From Diplolepis rosae (lineage: Eukaryota > Arthropoda > Insecta > Hymenoptera > Diplolepididae), in assembly GCA_030998225.1 (NCBI GenBank), contig JAPYXD010000679.1, forward strand, positions 682,001 through 746,000: a stretch of DNA of 64,000 nt, in the 5' to 3' direction. This document shows positions 32,626 through 44,254 of this stretch, piece after piece (positions within the stretch are counted from its first letter, which is position 1; every line of letters starts with the position of its first letter). The notes beneath the pieces were generated by a model. It was not told the origin of the DNA. It did no database searches and worked only from the letters and a program-made list of their open reading frames with translations. The position numbers and the translations under genes were made by a program.

Positions 32626-33962
32626 TTCCTGCCTCTCAACCTCCGAAGCTCTTCCCGGAAGACCGGGCAGGAGCCGCTCCCTGACACATGGGCGACATCC
32701 TTGTCGCCCCTGTCTACACATGTCAGGCACCTTGGTGGTGCCTTACAACCCCTGGCCAAGTGTCCCGTGGCGCCGCACCTCCAACAGGCGTTTTTCCTGT
32801 CGGGGTTGCTGCAGCCCCGGGACCCGTGACCGTACCCAAGGCACCTGAAGCAGCGAGCGACTTCCGCGTGCTCGCAAATGCGGCACTCAACCCAACCGAT
32901 TCTCAATTTACCTAGCATAAGCAGACGCGCAGCGTCTGCCTCAGCCAGCCTGATCACTGCAGTCTTCACCCCAGCAAAGCGGGTGAAGAGCCTGCAGGAT
33001 CCATCGAATGCCGGTCTGCCTAGTGCCAAGCACAAGGCAGCCACGACCTCTTCTTTCTCAACGGTCTCGTCGAGGTCCCTAATTTTGAGGGACCTCGTCG
33101 AGACCAGGGCTGAAATTTGCGCCCTTTCCCCGACCACCAGGTCGAGCTCCTTTCGGAAGTCCGAAACGTCTCCCCCCTTTTTGAGGACCAGAAGGACTTC
33201 TTCCTTCCTGGTCCTCCGGATAGACAGGACCTCAAGTCCTGCCTTCCGGGGGTCGACTTTCGCCTTCATCTCCTTCAAGATGTCGGCGTAGGACTGGCCT
33301 TCCTTCGCCGACACCTTGATGGCGTCGCCCGACCTGGCGGGCGAGGAGTGCTTCGGTTTCAATTTGGCAACAGTTCCCTGTGCCTTAAGCACAGGGTCCT
33401 TCGCCTTTTTCTCCAGTTTTTTTTCATTTTTTTCATTTTTTCCGCCGCGTATTGTGACCACTTGCCAGTCCCCTTCTTTTTTTGGGGCCTGGCTCTTGGT
33501 CACTTGGGCGTACGAGGGTGACGGGCCGCCCTTCCCCCTCTTAGGAGTTTTTTCCTGAGGGGGGGAGGGGGCTGCCCTTTTCTCACCCTTCGCCTGGCTT
33601 TTTGGGGTATCTCCCAGAGAAGCCGATCGTGGTCTCTGGAAGATCCTCATTTTTTTCGTGGCGGGGTGGGACTCCAGTCTCTTCTGGATTTCCAACCCGC
33701 TTTTCATTAGACACTCTTGAGTGTTCAAGAGGCTGCCCAGAACCTCAGCAGCCTCACCAACACTCGTTTTGACGGTGGTCGGGGTGTTCTGACGCATCCC
33801 GTCTTGTATAACTTTGAGGGCCATACTTAGCCTCTCCATTTTTCCGCTTTGCTCCTTCAGGAGTTGAAGGACGTCTTGCCATCCCTCAGCCCCTGGAGGA
33901 GTGTGTGAGTGCGCATCTGGCGCCTTCACCTCTCCATCTCCTTTATTTTTAACAGAATTCAT
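32622..33962 (-). CDS. R1-type ORF1 (Gag-like nucleic-acid-binding protein)
   Basis: Intact 446-residue ORF. The N-terminal half is charged and basic. An RRM-like region covers about residues 240-350. Two CCHC knuckles follow at 371-384 (CFRCLGYGHGSRGC) and 393-406 (CWRCGATGHLARGC), with extra cysteines before and after, as in R1, TRAS and related insect LINEs. It would coat the LINE RNA. Intact ORF1 beside a broken ORF2 suggests a fairly young insertion. Confidence 0.88.
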   Translation of the reverse strand: MNSVKNKGDGEVKAPDAHSHTPPGAEGWQDVLQLLKEQSGKMERLSMALKVIQDGMRQNTPTTVKTSVGEAAEVLGSLLNTQECLMKSGLEIQKRLESHPATKKMRIFQRPRSASLGDTPKSQAKGEKRAAPSPPQEKTPKRGKGGPSPSYAQVTKSQAPKKEGDWQVVTIRGGKNEKNEKKLEKKAKDPVLKAQGTVAKLKPKHSSPARSGDAIKVSAKEGQSYADILKEMKAKVDPRKAGLEVLSIRRTRKEEVLLVLKKGGDVSDFRKELDLVVGERAQISALVSTRSLKIRDLDETVEKEEVVAALCLALGRPAFDGSCRLFTRFAGVKTAVIRLAEADAARLLMLGKLRIGWVECRICEHAEVARCFRCLGYGHGSRGCSNPDRKNACWRCGATGHLARGCKAPPRCLTCVDRGDKDVAHVSGSGSCPVFREELRRLRGRK

Positions 33963-34817
33963 ATTTATTACCCTCGTGTCTTAAGACGGTTCGCCCATCA
34001 TGGGAGCCCTACCGCAGTAGGGCTACTATCCCCGCCTGTATAGATCCCTAATTATGTGCGCCGAAACCGAGAAGCGGCTTATCGGTTGGTCGATCCTATC
34101 GGCACATTAAATGAAGCTAGTAATGTTAACCCCTATCGACTTAGCGGTGCCGGGTCCGCCCCGACACCTGACCCGGACTTCAGGCTAGACGGTGTGCGAT
34201 TTATCCTACGCAGCGTTGGATATAAGGAAATACTGACCAGGTAATCCTTCGTTCCTGCGCCCGGGCGTCCATGATTTCAACCCCGAAATTGGCTCCAGAC
34301 AGTAGGAACGTGACCGCGAGAGGGTAACGAGGGAAGTTTAGCGTCACCGCCGCATGCGCATTTGAGGAGAAACCCCGATTAAGGGGCCCCCCGCATTCAT
34401 ACCATGTCCACTCATGCGGCATCAACGAACCTGTTCAAGGTCCCCCGATGCTTTTGCTCCACACCAGGTCCTCACGCGCCTGAAGGTTGCAGAGAAACCA
34501 TTCCAACGCGTGCGCCCGGCAGGCCCACCGCTAGGGAAAAGCCCGTCTATAGGGCCCCCTTGACGGCCATCCTGACGGCGACAGCCCAACTGCTGGCAAA
34601 GTCCTTTCGGCCACTACCGTTGGTGGGCTGCAGGACTCGTCTGCTCCGTGCATGGCCTCACACACTCCTCTGGGCGAGACGCTGCCTTCCCGCGAAACGC
34701 GCTTTCGGGTGTTGGGTGTGTTGCGTTCAGTGTCGCTGTAAATGTGTTGTGTCATGTTGCTGTCTGTGTGCTCCCTCCTCCTTTCTCATCCGGGCTTGGG
34801 ACCGGCAATGGCGGAGT
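33963..34817 (-). promoter_or_regulatory. 5' UTR of the R1-clade LINE
   Basis: GC-rich, no supported ORF, bounded by the target duplication. It should carry the internal promoter; no motif could be assigned with confidence. Confidence 0.6.
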
Positions 34818-35003
34818 TAGTATATTACATTACAAGGGGCGAAACAGAGCGATTGCATGAGTGTGAAGTTTGCTTTGCCGGAGTGAAACGAGGGCTGCAA
34901 TCACACGAAATGCTTTCGCTGTGTTTTGTTTCGAGTAATGTATACTATTTATACTATATTATATATTTATACTCTGTTTCGCCCCTTGTAATGTAATATA
35001 CTA
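34818..35003. mobile_element. Foldback MITE at the LINE insertion site (~186 bp)
   Basis: AGTATATTACATTACAAGGG at 34819 is inverted at the right end (CCCTTGTAATGTAATATACT to 35003), with CGAAACAGAG in both arms. The LINE target duplication is its left terminal sequence, so the LINE inserted at its edge. Confidence 0.82.
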
Positions 35004-35419
35004 TTTCATAGCAACTCTTTTGAGAATCTGATTGGCTGTGACTGTGAAGCGGGTTGAAACAGCGCTTTTCAACCCTAGGGTTGAAAATTGTAGTTTCAAC
35101 CCGCTCTACAGGTACCGAAAATCGGATTTTCAAAGGAGGCGCTATGAAAATTATTTTTTTGAAGTAGAAAAATAACAAAATATTGATAGTTAATACTTTG
35201 CTTTGATTTTAAAAATAATATTTATTTATAACCGATCAACTTTCGGTTGATTTTTCTTTATTCGTTCAAGAAATAATACTGACATTCGAATTGATATGCT
35301 TCAATAAGTTTACAGCTAAAGTTCATTGATCACAACAAGGTTAAATGTATTTTTTAGAATCACACACGAACATAAATAGGCGTAACTGAATTTATCGACG
35401 GAGTAATAAACTTTTTTAA
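35004..35419. other. No gene seen
   Basis: AT-rich sequence without recognisable feature beyond short local inverted repeats. Confidence 0.35.
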
Positions 35420-35919
35420 AAATAAGATATAAACAAATATCTAACATTAGGTACTTCCTGAATATATGTTTAAGTTGTATTTGTAATTTGAAATATGATT
35501 GGCTACGTCCGTAATGGTGTGAATGTATTTGTAAGTTGTTTATGTATATACCGGATGACTATTGGCAGGCTCGAGGTAAGAATTTTTTTTTATTTGAGAG
35601 AAGCATACCATTGCCAGTTCAAATAATACGCCCGATGCTCATTTTACCCAACTACGGTTTGAAGCACCTCAAGCGTCGGTGATATACTTATAGATTTCAT
35701 GTTAACCCACTGACGCATGTTGGTGCCCTGTCGTCGATAACGTTTTACTCAACTCCTTACTATTCCCTATGTAACGCTTATTGTTATTCACTTTGGGTGA
35801 ATTAGGTATATATCAAATTGATTTTACCCGACTAGGATTTAATAGATGTTCAAATGTCCTTATGTCCCAAGTTTAATCGACAGAGTTGAGTAAAATTACT
35901 TCAACTATTTTTCTCCGTG
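35420..35919 (-). mobile_element. Half copy of TIR family 1
   Basis: Reverse-oriented match to 22423-22760, ending TTTTTCTCCGTG at 35919 followed by TA. The other half is missing. About 130 bp near 35630-35765 is absent from the full copy. Confidence 0.78.
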
Positions 35920-36454
35920 TAATTATCATAAATCAGTGAACACATTCCAAAGAGATAACAAAACTGCTTTTTCATTAATGATTATATTTAGAATGTTATT
36001 GAAACTTCACTACCATCAGTCTTATCCTTATTTTCAATTTATTTTATTTTATTCAATCTCTACTTCCCTCTCATTTTCACTCTCAAAATCAGATTCGAGT
36101 AACTCCTCCTTTTCATAATTTTCAAGAACACTAGAGTCAGACTCCGCAGTCTCTGAATGTTTTTCTCCTTCATACCCAAGAACAACTTCTCTCTTATTCT
36201 GAAATATCTCATTCTCTTACAAAGTAAGGTTTCAAGTTATTTTCAACACCGGAATTTAAAATTTCTATCAATACTGACTCTTCTGTTTCCACTAATCCGG
36301 AATCAAAATGAGTTTTACTGTCACCTTCATTTGCTCCTCTAATTGGACGAATATTTCTCCCTACAAACGAAAAATATTATTATTATAGTGACAAAAAAAT
36401 GTATTTTAAAATATCTTAAAATATTACTTTTGTTGGATTTCGAATTAGGTTTCT
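35920..36454. other. 3' flank of the BEN gene, no separate gene
   Basis: Ser/Glu-poor, AT-rich open frames only. May include the 3' UTR of the minus-strand BEN gene. Confidence 0.35.
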
Positions 36455-38901
36455 TCAAATCTGCGATTTTTTCGCAGATACTTTATAAGTTGCAACGTCA
36501 ATAGTTTCTTCTGATACATTATTTTTCTGCAACCAGTATCGCGTGATGTCTAGAAGTGTACAATGTACGTTATTCTAAAATACTAATCTGTTGGTAGATT
36601 TGACTAATATTTGAATTTAAAATATATATTTTAGTCTCTTCATATTAAAATATTGAGAACTATGAAAACGTAATACATTTTTTCTTGATTCATTTAATAC
36701 TGTAAATCCACACGTATACCTTTAATTGCTAAAACTCTAGTAGAATCTAATTTATTAGGAGCGTGATCTTCACCATGTTTCCGTTTCCTGTTACTGACTT
36801 TGCCTGTTATAGTTGAAGTAGATAACTCATGGGGCTCAAACAGAATATCACACAGTGTTTTAACGAATAAAGCTACTGAATTCTTGTTGCAGGCCTCATT
36901 ATATAAATATTGAGATAGCCAAACGCCTCTACCCAAGTGAATCTGCACACAATTCATTATATATCAATATTTGCTCTTTTTAAAATAAAATTTAAACTAT
37001 ATATATTCATACGAATGAACTATATTACTAACACTATCGTCATCTTTTCTTATGTGTCCTGGGGGAGGATGCGGAGATACAGAACCCGTCTGACAACATT
37101 CCAAAAGTTTTGCTAAAAAAATTCAAGGTAATTCAATACTAGTATTGTTTGTGGCGTATAAGTAGCACAATTAAAAAAATTCAACCAATGCTAAATCAGT
37201 AACAGTAAATATTTTTAATTTTCGCAATATTCCTATTTCTTTTTTTTTATTTCTGACGTAATATACCAATTTTATATAATTTACCTTCGAACTCATCATG
37301 GCAGTTGAGAAGGTCTTTTTGCAATTCATCAGTTTTCTGCCTTAATTCTCGCATTTCCAACTCCGCTGCTCCAGCAGCATTGCATTGCTGTTCCAATTAT
37401 TTCGTAAGATCCTCAATTGTTTCTTCTAGCTTCAGGATACGTTCTTTGCACCGCATGTTTTGACAGTCCAATAAGTCCTCCTGCAAACATAGATTAGGTT
37501 ATGCAATGCAAATTAGAAAAAGTAATACAGTTAAAAGGTATTGAAAGTAATGAAAGTTGGCCACTGAAATTGAAAAAAATTGTAAGCATAGATGGGCAAT
37601 AGTTATTACAATATTTTTCTATAAGTTTTCTAATTCTTACCTGATAAGATAAATCTGTATTATTTTTTTCTGAATAAACTCCTTCTTCCACAGCATTTTT
37701 TATGTAGAAGTGCTTTCTAGCAGCAGTGCATGTATCTGAGCTTTCAGAATTTATGACTGTTCGAGTGTCAGAGGAGATTCTCTTTTTAAAAACACTTTGG
37801 GAACCAAAAGTACTGGAATTAGTTGGAAAAATTGGTTTATCAGATGAAGATGAAGAGATACTACTTTTTCGAGACGGATTGTTCTTCAAGGCTCTTGAAG
37901 TAACATTTGAGAGTTCTTTGCATGGAACTTGCTTCGTTAGATCCTTTGTTGTCGAAAGCGGACTTTTACAATTACCAGAAAAAGCCCTTTTTGAAGACTT
38001 CTTTTGAAAAATTCTTGAAGGAAAAGAGTTGCTGCGTTGTACGTTAGATAGAACACATTCACTTGCCAGAACTTGGGGACTTACAGCAAAGAATTTATTT
38101 TGTTTTTATTTATTTTGTTATTTTTATTCGGGTTTTCAGTAGTTTTCGGAATAGGTGATTTTAAATTTTTACCTTTGATATTCACAGTATCGGTGCTCTT
38201 TCCTGTATTAATTTCTTCAATTTTTTTCTGTATTTGTTCTTTGATATCATCAGTTCTTTTCCTTGTGTTAGAATCCTACAAAAGTTAAAAAGTGTAATAA
38301 AACTATTATTTATGGAGTTAGGAACAATTGATAAAAAAATGTTTAGTAATAATCAAAAAGTCATTTTTCATTGCAATAAAGTAACAAAATAAAAACTTAC
38401 ATCAGAGGGTTTTCGAACTTTAATGACGTTTGTGTCAGAGGACGAGGTAGCAGAATCCAGATATTTTGAATTTATATTTTTCGGTCGTTCATTCTCGATT
38501 TTATATTGTAGTTTCGGTAGAGATTCTAATAATTAAGCAGATAATGTATATACAAACACATAAGGGAAAAAATGAATTTATATATATATATATATATATA
38601 AAATATGTAAATATAATATAAATAATATTATAATAAATAATAATATTAAATAATAATAAATATATTATAAATAATATAATATAAATATGTAAATTTATGA
38701 CTTACCAGCAATATGCAATAATGATGCTGAAACATATCCATTCTTATCTCCAAGAATCTTGTACTTCATATTCAAGTTGAAGTCTCCAGCTTTTTCAATG
38801 CACAGAGGAAAATGTTTGACGTCACCGCTGGATATTATGCGCTTGGTTCCTCTCAGTCTGCCACTTTTATATTTGCATTGAAAATAGAATATCATCTTCA
38901 A
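36455..38901 (-). pseudogene. BEN-domain protein gene, seven exons, two lesions
   Basis: Exons, read on the minus strand: 38901-38706, 38525-38401, 38275-37641, 37480-37285, 37112-37021, 36942-36720, 36549-36455. Each junction has AG and GT at the right places, and outside exon 3 the codon phases agree across all six introns. Product: an N-terminal chromatin-protein-like segment, a Lys/Ser-rich linker, a coiled coil (EDLLDCQNM ... LRQKTDELQKDLL) and a C-terminal BEN domain (IHLGRGVWLSQYL ... HELSTSTITGK). BEN domains bind DNA or chromatin and occur in insects, polydnaviruses and some transposons. A TAA at 37397-37399 cuts the coiled coil, and an A-rich stretch near 38085-38115 shifts exon 3. 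Recent pseudogene or sequence errors. Confidence 0.75.
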
Positions 38902-39599
38902 TGTGTTTTACCGCAAAATAAACAACAAGAATTTTATTTCATTTATATAGAATTCACTATAAAACTTTTACGGAGGTTAGGAATCTTCAACCGGCATGCG
39001 GCGTGTCCGCGCACGTAGCGTGCGTTTTACGTCCTTAAAAAGTTTTTCCCGCGTGATACTTGGAGACATGCGCATTTTTGAAACCGAAAAACCATAAACA
39101 GAATATAAACTCATGTATCGAAAAACGATTTTTATTATATATTTGAAACATTTACAATTGGAATATAACAGTACTGCGAGGAATTAAAAAACTTCAGTTA
39201 ATAATTTTTTATACAATCATTTACGAGTTATAATAAATAAACTGTTTTAAATGTGCAAAAGTGAATTGCAATAAACATAAACTGAAAAACTTGGATCAGT
39301 ATATACCAACATATGTATTATAAATAACATTAACAGCGTGTAAGTTGAAAAAAATAATTATTATGTTTTTCTTATTAAATGATCTTAAAGTTTCTTTTTC
39401 TAATTACGTAAGTACAAAAATTAAAGTTCTGTGTGGTTTTTCTAACTTTTTTCTTACAATCTGTTCATGTGTTTTGGATTAAATATTGATAAATTTATTA
39501 TTAGTGGTATACTAAAGTATGTATAGCGAAAAATTGTAGGTATCTACATATTTTCTCATTTAATAACATTTTTTAGACAACAAAAATTGCGATTTCAAT
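38902..39599. promoter_or_regulatory. Possible shared promoter region of two divergent genes
   Basis: About 700 bp between the ATG of the BEN gene (minus) and the ATG at 39600 (plus). AT-rich with a short GC-rich patch (39000-39030). No repeat seen. Promoter role is inferred only from the head-to-head layout. Confidence 0.35.
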
Positions 39600-42500
39600 A
39601 TGGACAGTGATGAAAGCAATGGTGCAGAAGAAAAGTCGAGACAAAGCTACCGAAAATTTATTCGACCCAATTACAAACCTAGCCATGTGTCTTCGCTGAC
39701 AGATCATAAATGGAAAAAATCTGTCCGAGAAAAGTTAAATAACTCTGCAACAGAACATTATAATGCAGGTGAAAATCTCTAACAAAAAAATTATAACCTC
39801 GCAAATTACACAATTGAATAAAATAACGAAGTTTATTTAAAATTTTAAAGATGAAACACTTGAAATTCAGCAATTACAAGATGGAATATTTAATATAATG
39901 CACAAAATAAAACATTTAAAGCATTCTGTAATTTAAATAATTTAACCCATTAACGACGAAAATCGTTTATTTTTCAACATCCCCGATAGCAATGTCGTAG
40001 GAAACATTTGTCAATAACACATCCATCGGATTTACCAAAATTTATACATAATTGGCCTAAGATGCGACCGCAAAACGCTAAGATTTTCCATGCATTCAAA
40101 ATGAGCCTACTGACAGAGTAAAATCTGCAGCATAACAGATCATTCGTATTGAGACCTTCCATTCCCTTACTACTTCTCCATTACAGCAGCATAGTGTATG
40201 CATCAAATGTAGCATTCTGAAAGATGCATTTAGGCTGCTTTTTTGCACCACACCATTATAAGGCGACACAGCATATGATGCTCAAATAAATGCGTCACTA
40301 CTCATGACTTTAAAATAACATGTGGGAATATTTGTTGGGTTGCTATAGAATGTATTTGGCCAACAAGTTGATCACACCAATGCAAATTTATTTTCAGGCT
40401 ACTTAGCGAAGTTAAAAATTAACATTGAGTACTGCTTACACAAAAATTATTAACATTATTGCAAAATCCCAAAACTTCGTTTTTTTTAGTAATAAGGAAA
40501 CGAACCTCAAGTGCCTCACTGACATCACGAACCAAACAAACAAAAATTCTCGGGTTAACGATTTTCTGATGAAAATGATTGGAACACAGAAAAATGTTGT
40601 AAAAACCAAAAGAAGTAGAATAATATTACAAAATAAAAGCAATTTATTCGAATAACACTTGGCACGCGATACAATAAAACCTAACATTCAACGAAATAGA
40701 GGTATGCTTTCTGTAATCCCAAAAATCTATTCCGCAATTTTCAGCCATCGATAATATTTTGGAAGAGTTCATGCGTATAAATATTACGTAAACCCTAAAA
40801 ATTTTTTGACGACAAAAGTCTCAATAATGCATAAATATGAAAGTAAATCTCGAATCACTGTTGACTCTGTAATGATTGAAACATCCTATGCGAGTTCACG
40901 CACTCCAACGCATGACACTGTGATGTTGCCTCTATTGACAGAAGTCTGCGGCGTCTCTAATGACTGACTGAATGCTCATTCGTGGCAAAATTGTATTCAA
41001 CACGTGATTGCGAAAAAAACATGACAAGATGTGACCCCACATTTCTGTGTTATTACGGCATGACATTTTAACGCGTTAATCACACGTAAATGCACAATGA
41101 ATAGTACACTGGAAATACTCAACAAATCTTTTTCGCGAATAAACACAAATAAGTACCAATCATTGATAGATATAAATCTCTCATTTCAATTGACGAAATG
41201 TTGAGCTCAATCTTTTGCTATCGGGGATGTTTTCGAACCTAAATTTCATGCCTATAACAGAATAATGAATGGATGACAGTCAGTCTTCTTTATATATTTG
41301 AGTGTGCTCTAACGGAAAGGAAATTTTTTCTATATTTATGTTGATGACTTTTCCTTCTAAAATTATGTTAGAGTACACTCGAAAATATATGGAACACGGA
41401 ATTTCATCCATTCATTCATGTGTTACGGGCATGAAATTCATGTTAAAAAAAATGTTGAAAAAATAAACGATTTTCGTCATTAATGGGTTAAGATAAGACG
41501 CTATTTGAAAATTTAGAAATGATACAAATTACAATTTCGTCTCCTATGAAATGGTATATAACTTGTTGTGATTGTTTTATCTGTAAAAAATATGAAATTT
41601 TCTACGATTTGATGGCCACCTTCTACTTATATATGGTGTTTGAAATTATGAACATTTTGTTCACCTGCTCTAGGTCTCTATTCATGGTATCATTTCAGAT
41701 ATTTTTCTTTCTAATAAAATAAATTTGTTGTGCATTCAAGATGAAACTCCCAGTTCAAGTGATGGCTCAGTACAAAGTGAAGAGGAGAAATTTTTCGAGG
41801 AAGTTATTGCGAGTAGTGTTGAAGTAAGTTCTGAAGAGAGTGACGAATTTCAAGTTCAGGATTTTCGAAATCAGAATAACGATGAAATTTATGAAGAAGT
41901 CAGAAATGAAGGTGAAGAGTATGAATTCCACATTCACAATTTAAATAATGAGCCACTGGATAGTGATGGATCTAACACAGATAACAGAAAGCATTACTCT
42001 TGTGAAAACAGAATTATGTTCGACAAATCGGGATTTACAATTCGTGATGTTGTTGCCATGATTAGAGGATTAGCTATAAGATACTGTTTAACACTTGAGG
42101 CGCGTTTAGCTGTAATTAATTTTTCAAAACTCTGTGCAGGACCAGAGTTTGACAGCATAAATTTAAGTATTTATGTAATTTCCAACATTTTTTATGCTCC
42201 CGATGACAGAATAACATTTTGCTTTTATTGTCCATCTTGCAAAAAAATTCTTGACTGTCGTTATAAGAAAAAAGGTACTAATCCAGAGGGTTTATGTGAC
42301 AAATGCGGTACTAAGTGTAATTTATCTGTCACGAAGGGAAATTTTTTTTAGCAGGTGACTTAAAATACCAAATAGAACATCTATTTTGACATCCCGAAAT
42401 TAAAACTATGCTGAATGCATTGGATCATAGAGACCGTAATATGAATATCGATGTGAATGATATTCAAGATGTGCAGGATGGAATTCTACATACAAAGGTT

Positions 42501-42923
42501 AATTCCACAAACTGTAACACGGTCTTAACTTTTAACTTCTTTCTTGATGGTGCTGCCCTTCGACGTAGTAGTGCCGAAAGTTTTTGGTCCATTCTTGTAC
42601 TCATAAATGAATATGGAGTATATAATAGAATAATTAGATATCCTTTTGACCTTAATTTTGAATGTAGATCTCACGAATCCCACCTACAAGATGTTTACAT
42701 GGCTCTGCAGCGCAAAGAAGCTACAGTCAATCTGAAACATATCCGTCAAACATTTGTAAGAGGCGTAAAAGGTTCTTCACCTATGATGGATTTTCGAATA
42801 TATTTTAATATGGTTTGGAGTTTTCCGCTTGAGTACATGCACGGAGTTTTAATAGGACCAGTTGAACAATTATGGGATACTTGGGTGAAAAAGGGCATTA
42901 TCTCTGCACAAGACATTCGAAAT
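39600..42923 (+). pseudogene. Transposase-like gene (tnp2-like), spliced, broken
   Basis: Exon 1 39600-39768 (MDSDESNGAEEKS...) ends in a GT donor. Exon 2 starts at 41741 after an AG, and the phases join in frame. Exon 2 has an acidic N-terminus, a helical part and a zinc ribbon (FYCPSCKKIL ... LCDKCGTKC). The T-run near 42340-42348 shifts the frame and TGA follows at 42387-42389. The remainder (FFLDGAALRRSSAESFW, GVKGSSPMMDF, LEYMHGVLIGPVEQLWDTW) resembles the tnp2/EnSpm-type transposase-like proteins widespread in insects. It ends by running into a minisatellite at 42924, losing the C-terminal catalytic part. Family assignment is from recalled motif resemblance. Confidence 0.55.
39946..41487. 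mobile_element. piggyBac-type non-autonomous element (1542 bp)
   Basis: Starts CCCATTAACGACGAAAATCG and ends in the inverse (CGATTTTCGTCATTAATGGG), flanked by TTAA on both sides (39942-39945, 41488-41491). TTAA targets with CCC...GGG ends are the piggyBac hallmark. The ~35-bp TIR continues into a second inverted block (ATCCCCGATAGCAA). No transposase recognised. It sits in the intron of the transposase-like gene. Confidence 0.88.
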
Positions 42924-43135
42924 CGGTGCAGCACTAAATCAGCACCGGCGCAGTACCAACATACAGTGTTGGCAAATAACCAACTTTTGAGTAATGCCAA
43001 GCGTCGGTGCAGCACCGGTGTGGTACCGCTTTTCAGTATTGGCGATCAACAAATATCGCGTAATGTCAAGTATCGGCGCAGCACTGGATCAGCACCGGCG
43101 CAGTGCCACCGTTCAGTGTTAGCAAATAACCAATT
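42924..43135 (+). repeat. GC-rich minisatellite (~70-80-bp units)
   Basis: Three irregular units starting CGGTGCAGCAC/CGGCGCAGCAC at 42924, 43005 and 43074. It shares the theme CAGCACCGGCGCAG with the array at 50885-51180. Confidence 0.75.
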
Positions 43136-43339
43136 AATTCAAAAATTTGATCGCTTTCTTTCAAAAATATTTTATTTTATAAAAAATCGATTTAATAATT
43201 AAGAATCTTACAAATTTTAATCAGAATCATAAATCGGGATAAAATCTAAAATTTCCCAATTACACAGAGCCTACACACTTCTTACACGGCCCTGCAGTAG
43301 TTGAAGGTTATAAGCGCTATTTTCTTTCTTGTATTCGAA

Positions 43340-43440
43340 GCGTGCGCAGCCGAGAGGCTTAGTCGTTAGGTTAATAATGCGTTAATTGTAAGTAGATAGG
43401 GTTCGAACCCGCAGCGTTAAGAATAATTTTTAATACTACC
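43340..43440 (+). repeat. tRNA-derived SINE head or tRNA relic
   Basis: A box-A-like TTAGTCGTTAGG (43359-43370) and a perfect B-box core GGTTCGAACCC (43400-43410) are spaced as in a tRNA gene, but no acceptor stem closes. Most likely an RNA polymerase III-derived SINE. Confidence 0.5.
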
Positions 43441-43732
43441 TATACGAGCGTTTGTGTAGTGTAGAGGGGAATGTGTGTTTGTAGGTAAGTTTGTATATAA
43501 AAATAGTAAGTTAGATTCTGCTTGAAAGTAAATAAAGTTTTGAAATGTACTAAGAATATTCATCGATTCAACTACTGCTCTTATTTGATTTACCTATGTT
43601 CCTGCAGTTCACTTAACTTCAAAAATGACACTGGGGCCTTTACGAACTACGGAAAGTAAGTTAAAAAGTAGTCAAACCTACTGAGATTTTTTTTCTGTGT
43701 ACGTGTAACGAAAAAGTATTGTCAATTTACAC

Positions 43733-43957
43733 TGTTACAAGTGAAAACTGAACTTTCTATTTTCAGAAAGTAGTGACATCAAACTGATGTCACTTTGTAT
43801 GTTTTATTCTTGAGAGGAGATTTTAGAGAGAACTGACGAGGCCTGCCTGTACCTCTACATATATAGGCAGCTAAACCTAGGAGGGGGAAGTCATCAACCT
43901 CTACATATATGGATAGCTAAACCTGGGGGAAGGAGGTCATTATCTGGCCTGGTAACA
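43733..43957 (-). repeat. 3' LTR of family B minus copy (225 bp)
   Basis: On the minus strand it runs TGTTACC ... TTGTAACA. It is the same length as the LTR at 56306-56530 and near-identical. It holds a 46-bp internal duplication (ACCTCTACATATAT at 43851 and 43897). A PPT (AAAAAGGGGGG on the minus strand) abuts it at 43958. Confidence 0.9.
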
Positions 43958-44254
43958 CCCCCCTTTTTAGACATAAATTAACCCTTTAATTTCTAGATTT
44001 TACCCGTCTGTTTTAGACATGAATTAGTCTCTTGATTTACTAAATTATTACCCTCCTTACTTTTGGTATTTCGGTGGTTACCAAGGGTTGCAAGCTAAAA
44101 TTGTACGTGAAAACGTTCGTCGGCGTTGTTACCTTTGTTTTTACACAGAATATACAGAGTTTTTGGGCATACACTTTTGTATGAATTCGAGTATTCCTAA
44201 TCTGTACAGAACATAGGCTGATCCTAATCCTAGCACTGTGTAACCTAAATAGCT

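Larger units (their letters stand above)
30884..34817 (-). mobile_element. R1-clade LINE with internal deletion
   Basis: A GC-rich island in AT-rich DNA, flanked by 14-bp target duplications (TAGTATATTACATT at 30870-30883 and 34818-34831). On the minus strand: ~850-bp 5' UTR, ORF1, ORF2, 3' UTR, poly-A (T-run at about 30883-30914). ORF2 is deleted in mid-RT, the break falling near 30980, where the sequence jumps into the 3' UTR also seen at 62582-62663. Confidence 0.9.

Noticed and set aside
40425..40655. 76-codon ORF inside the piggyBac-type element as transposase
   Set aside because: No DDD motifs or Cys-rich C-terminus; too short.
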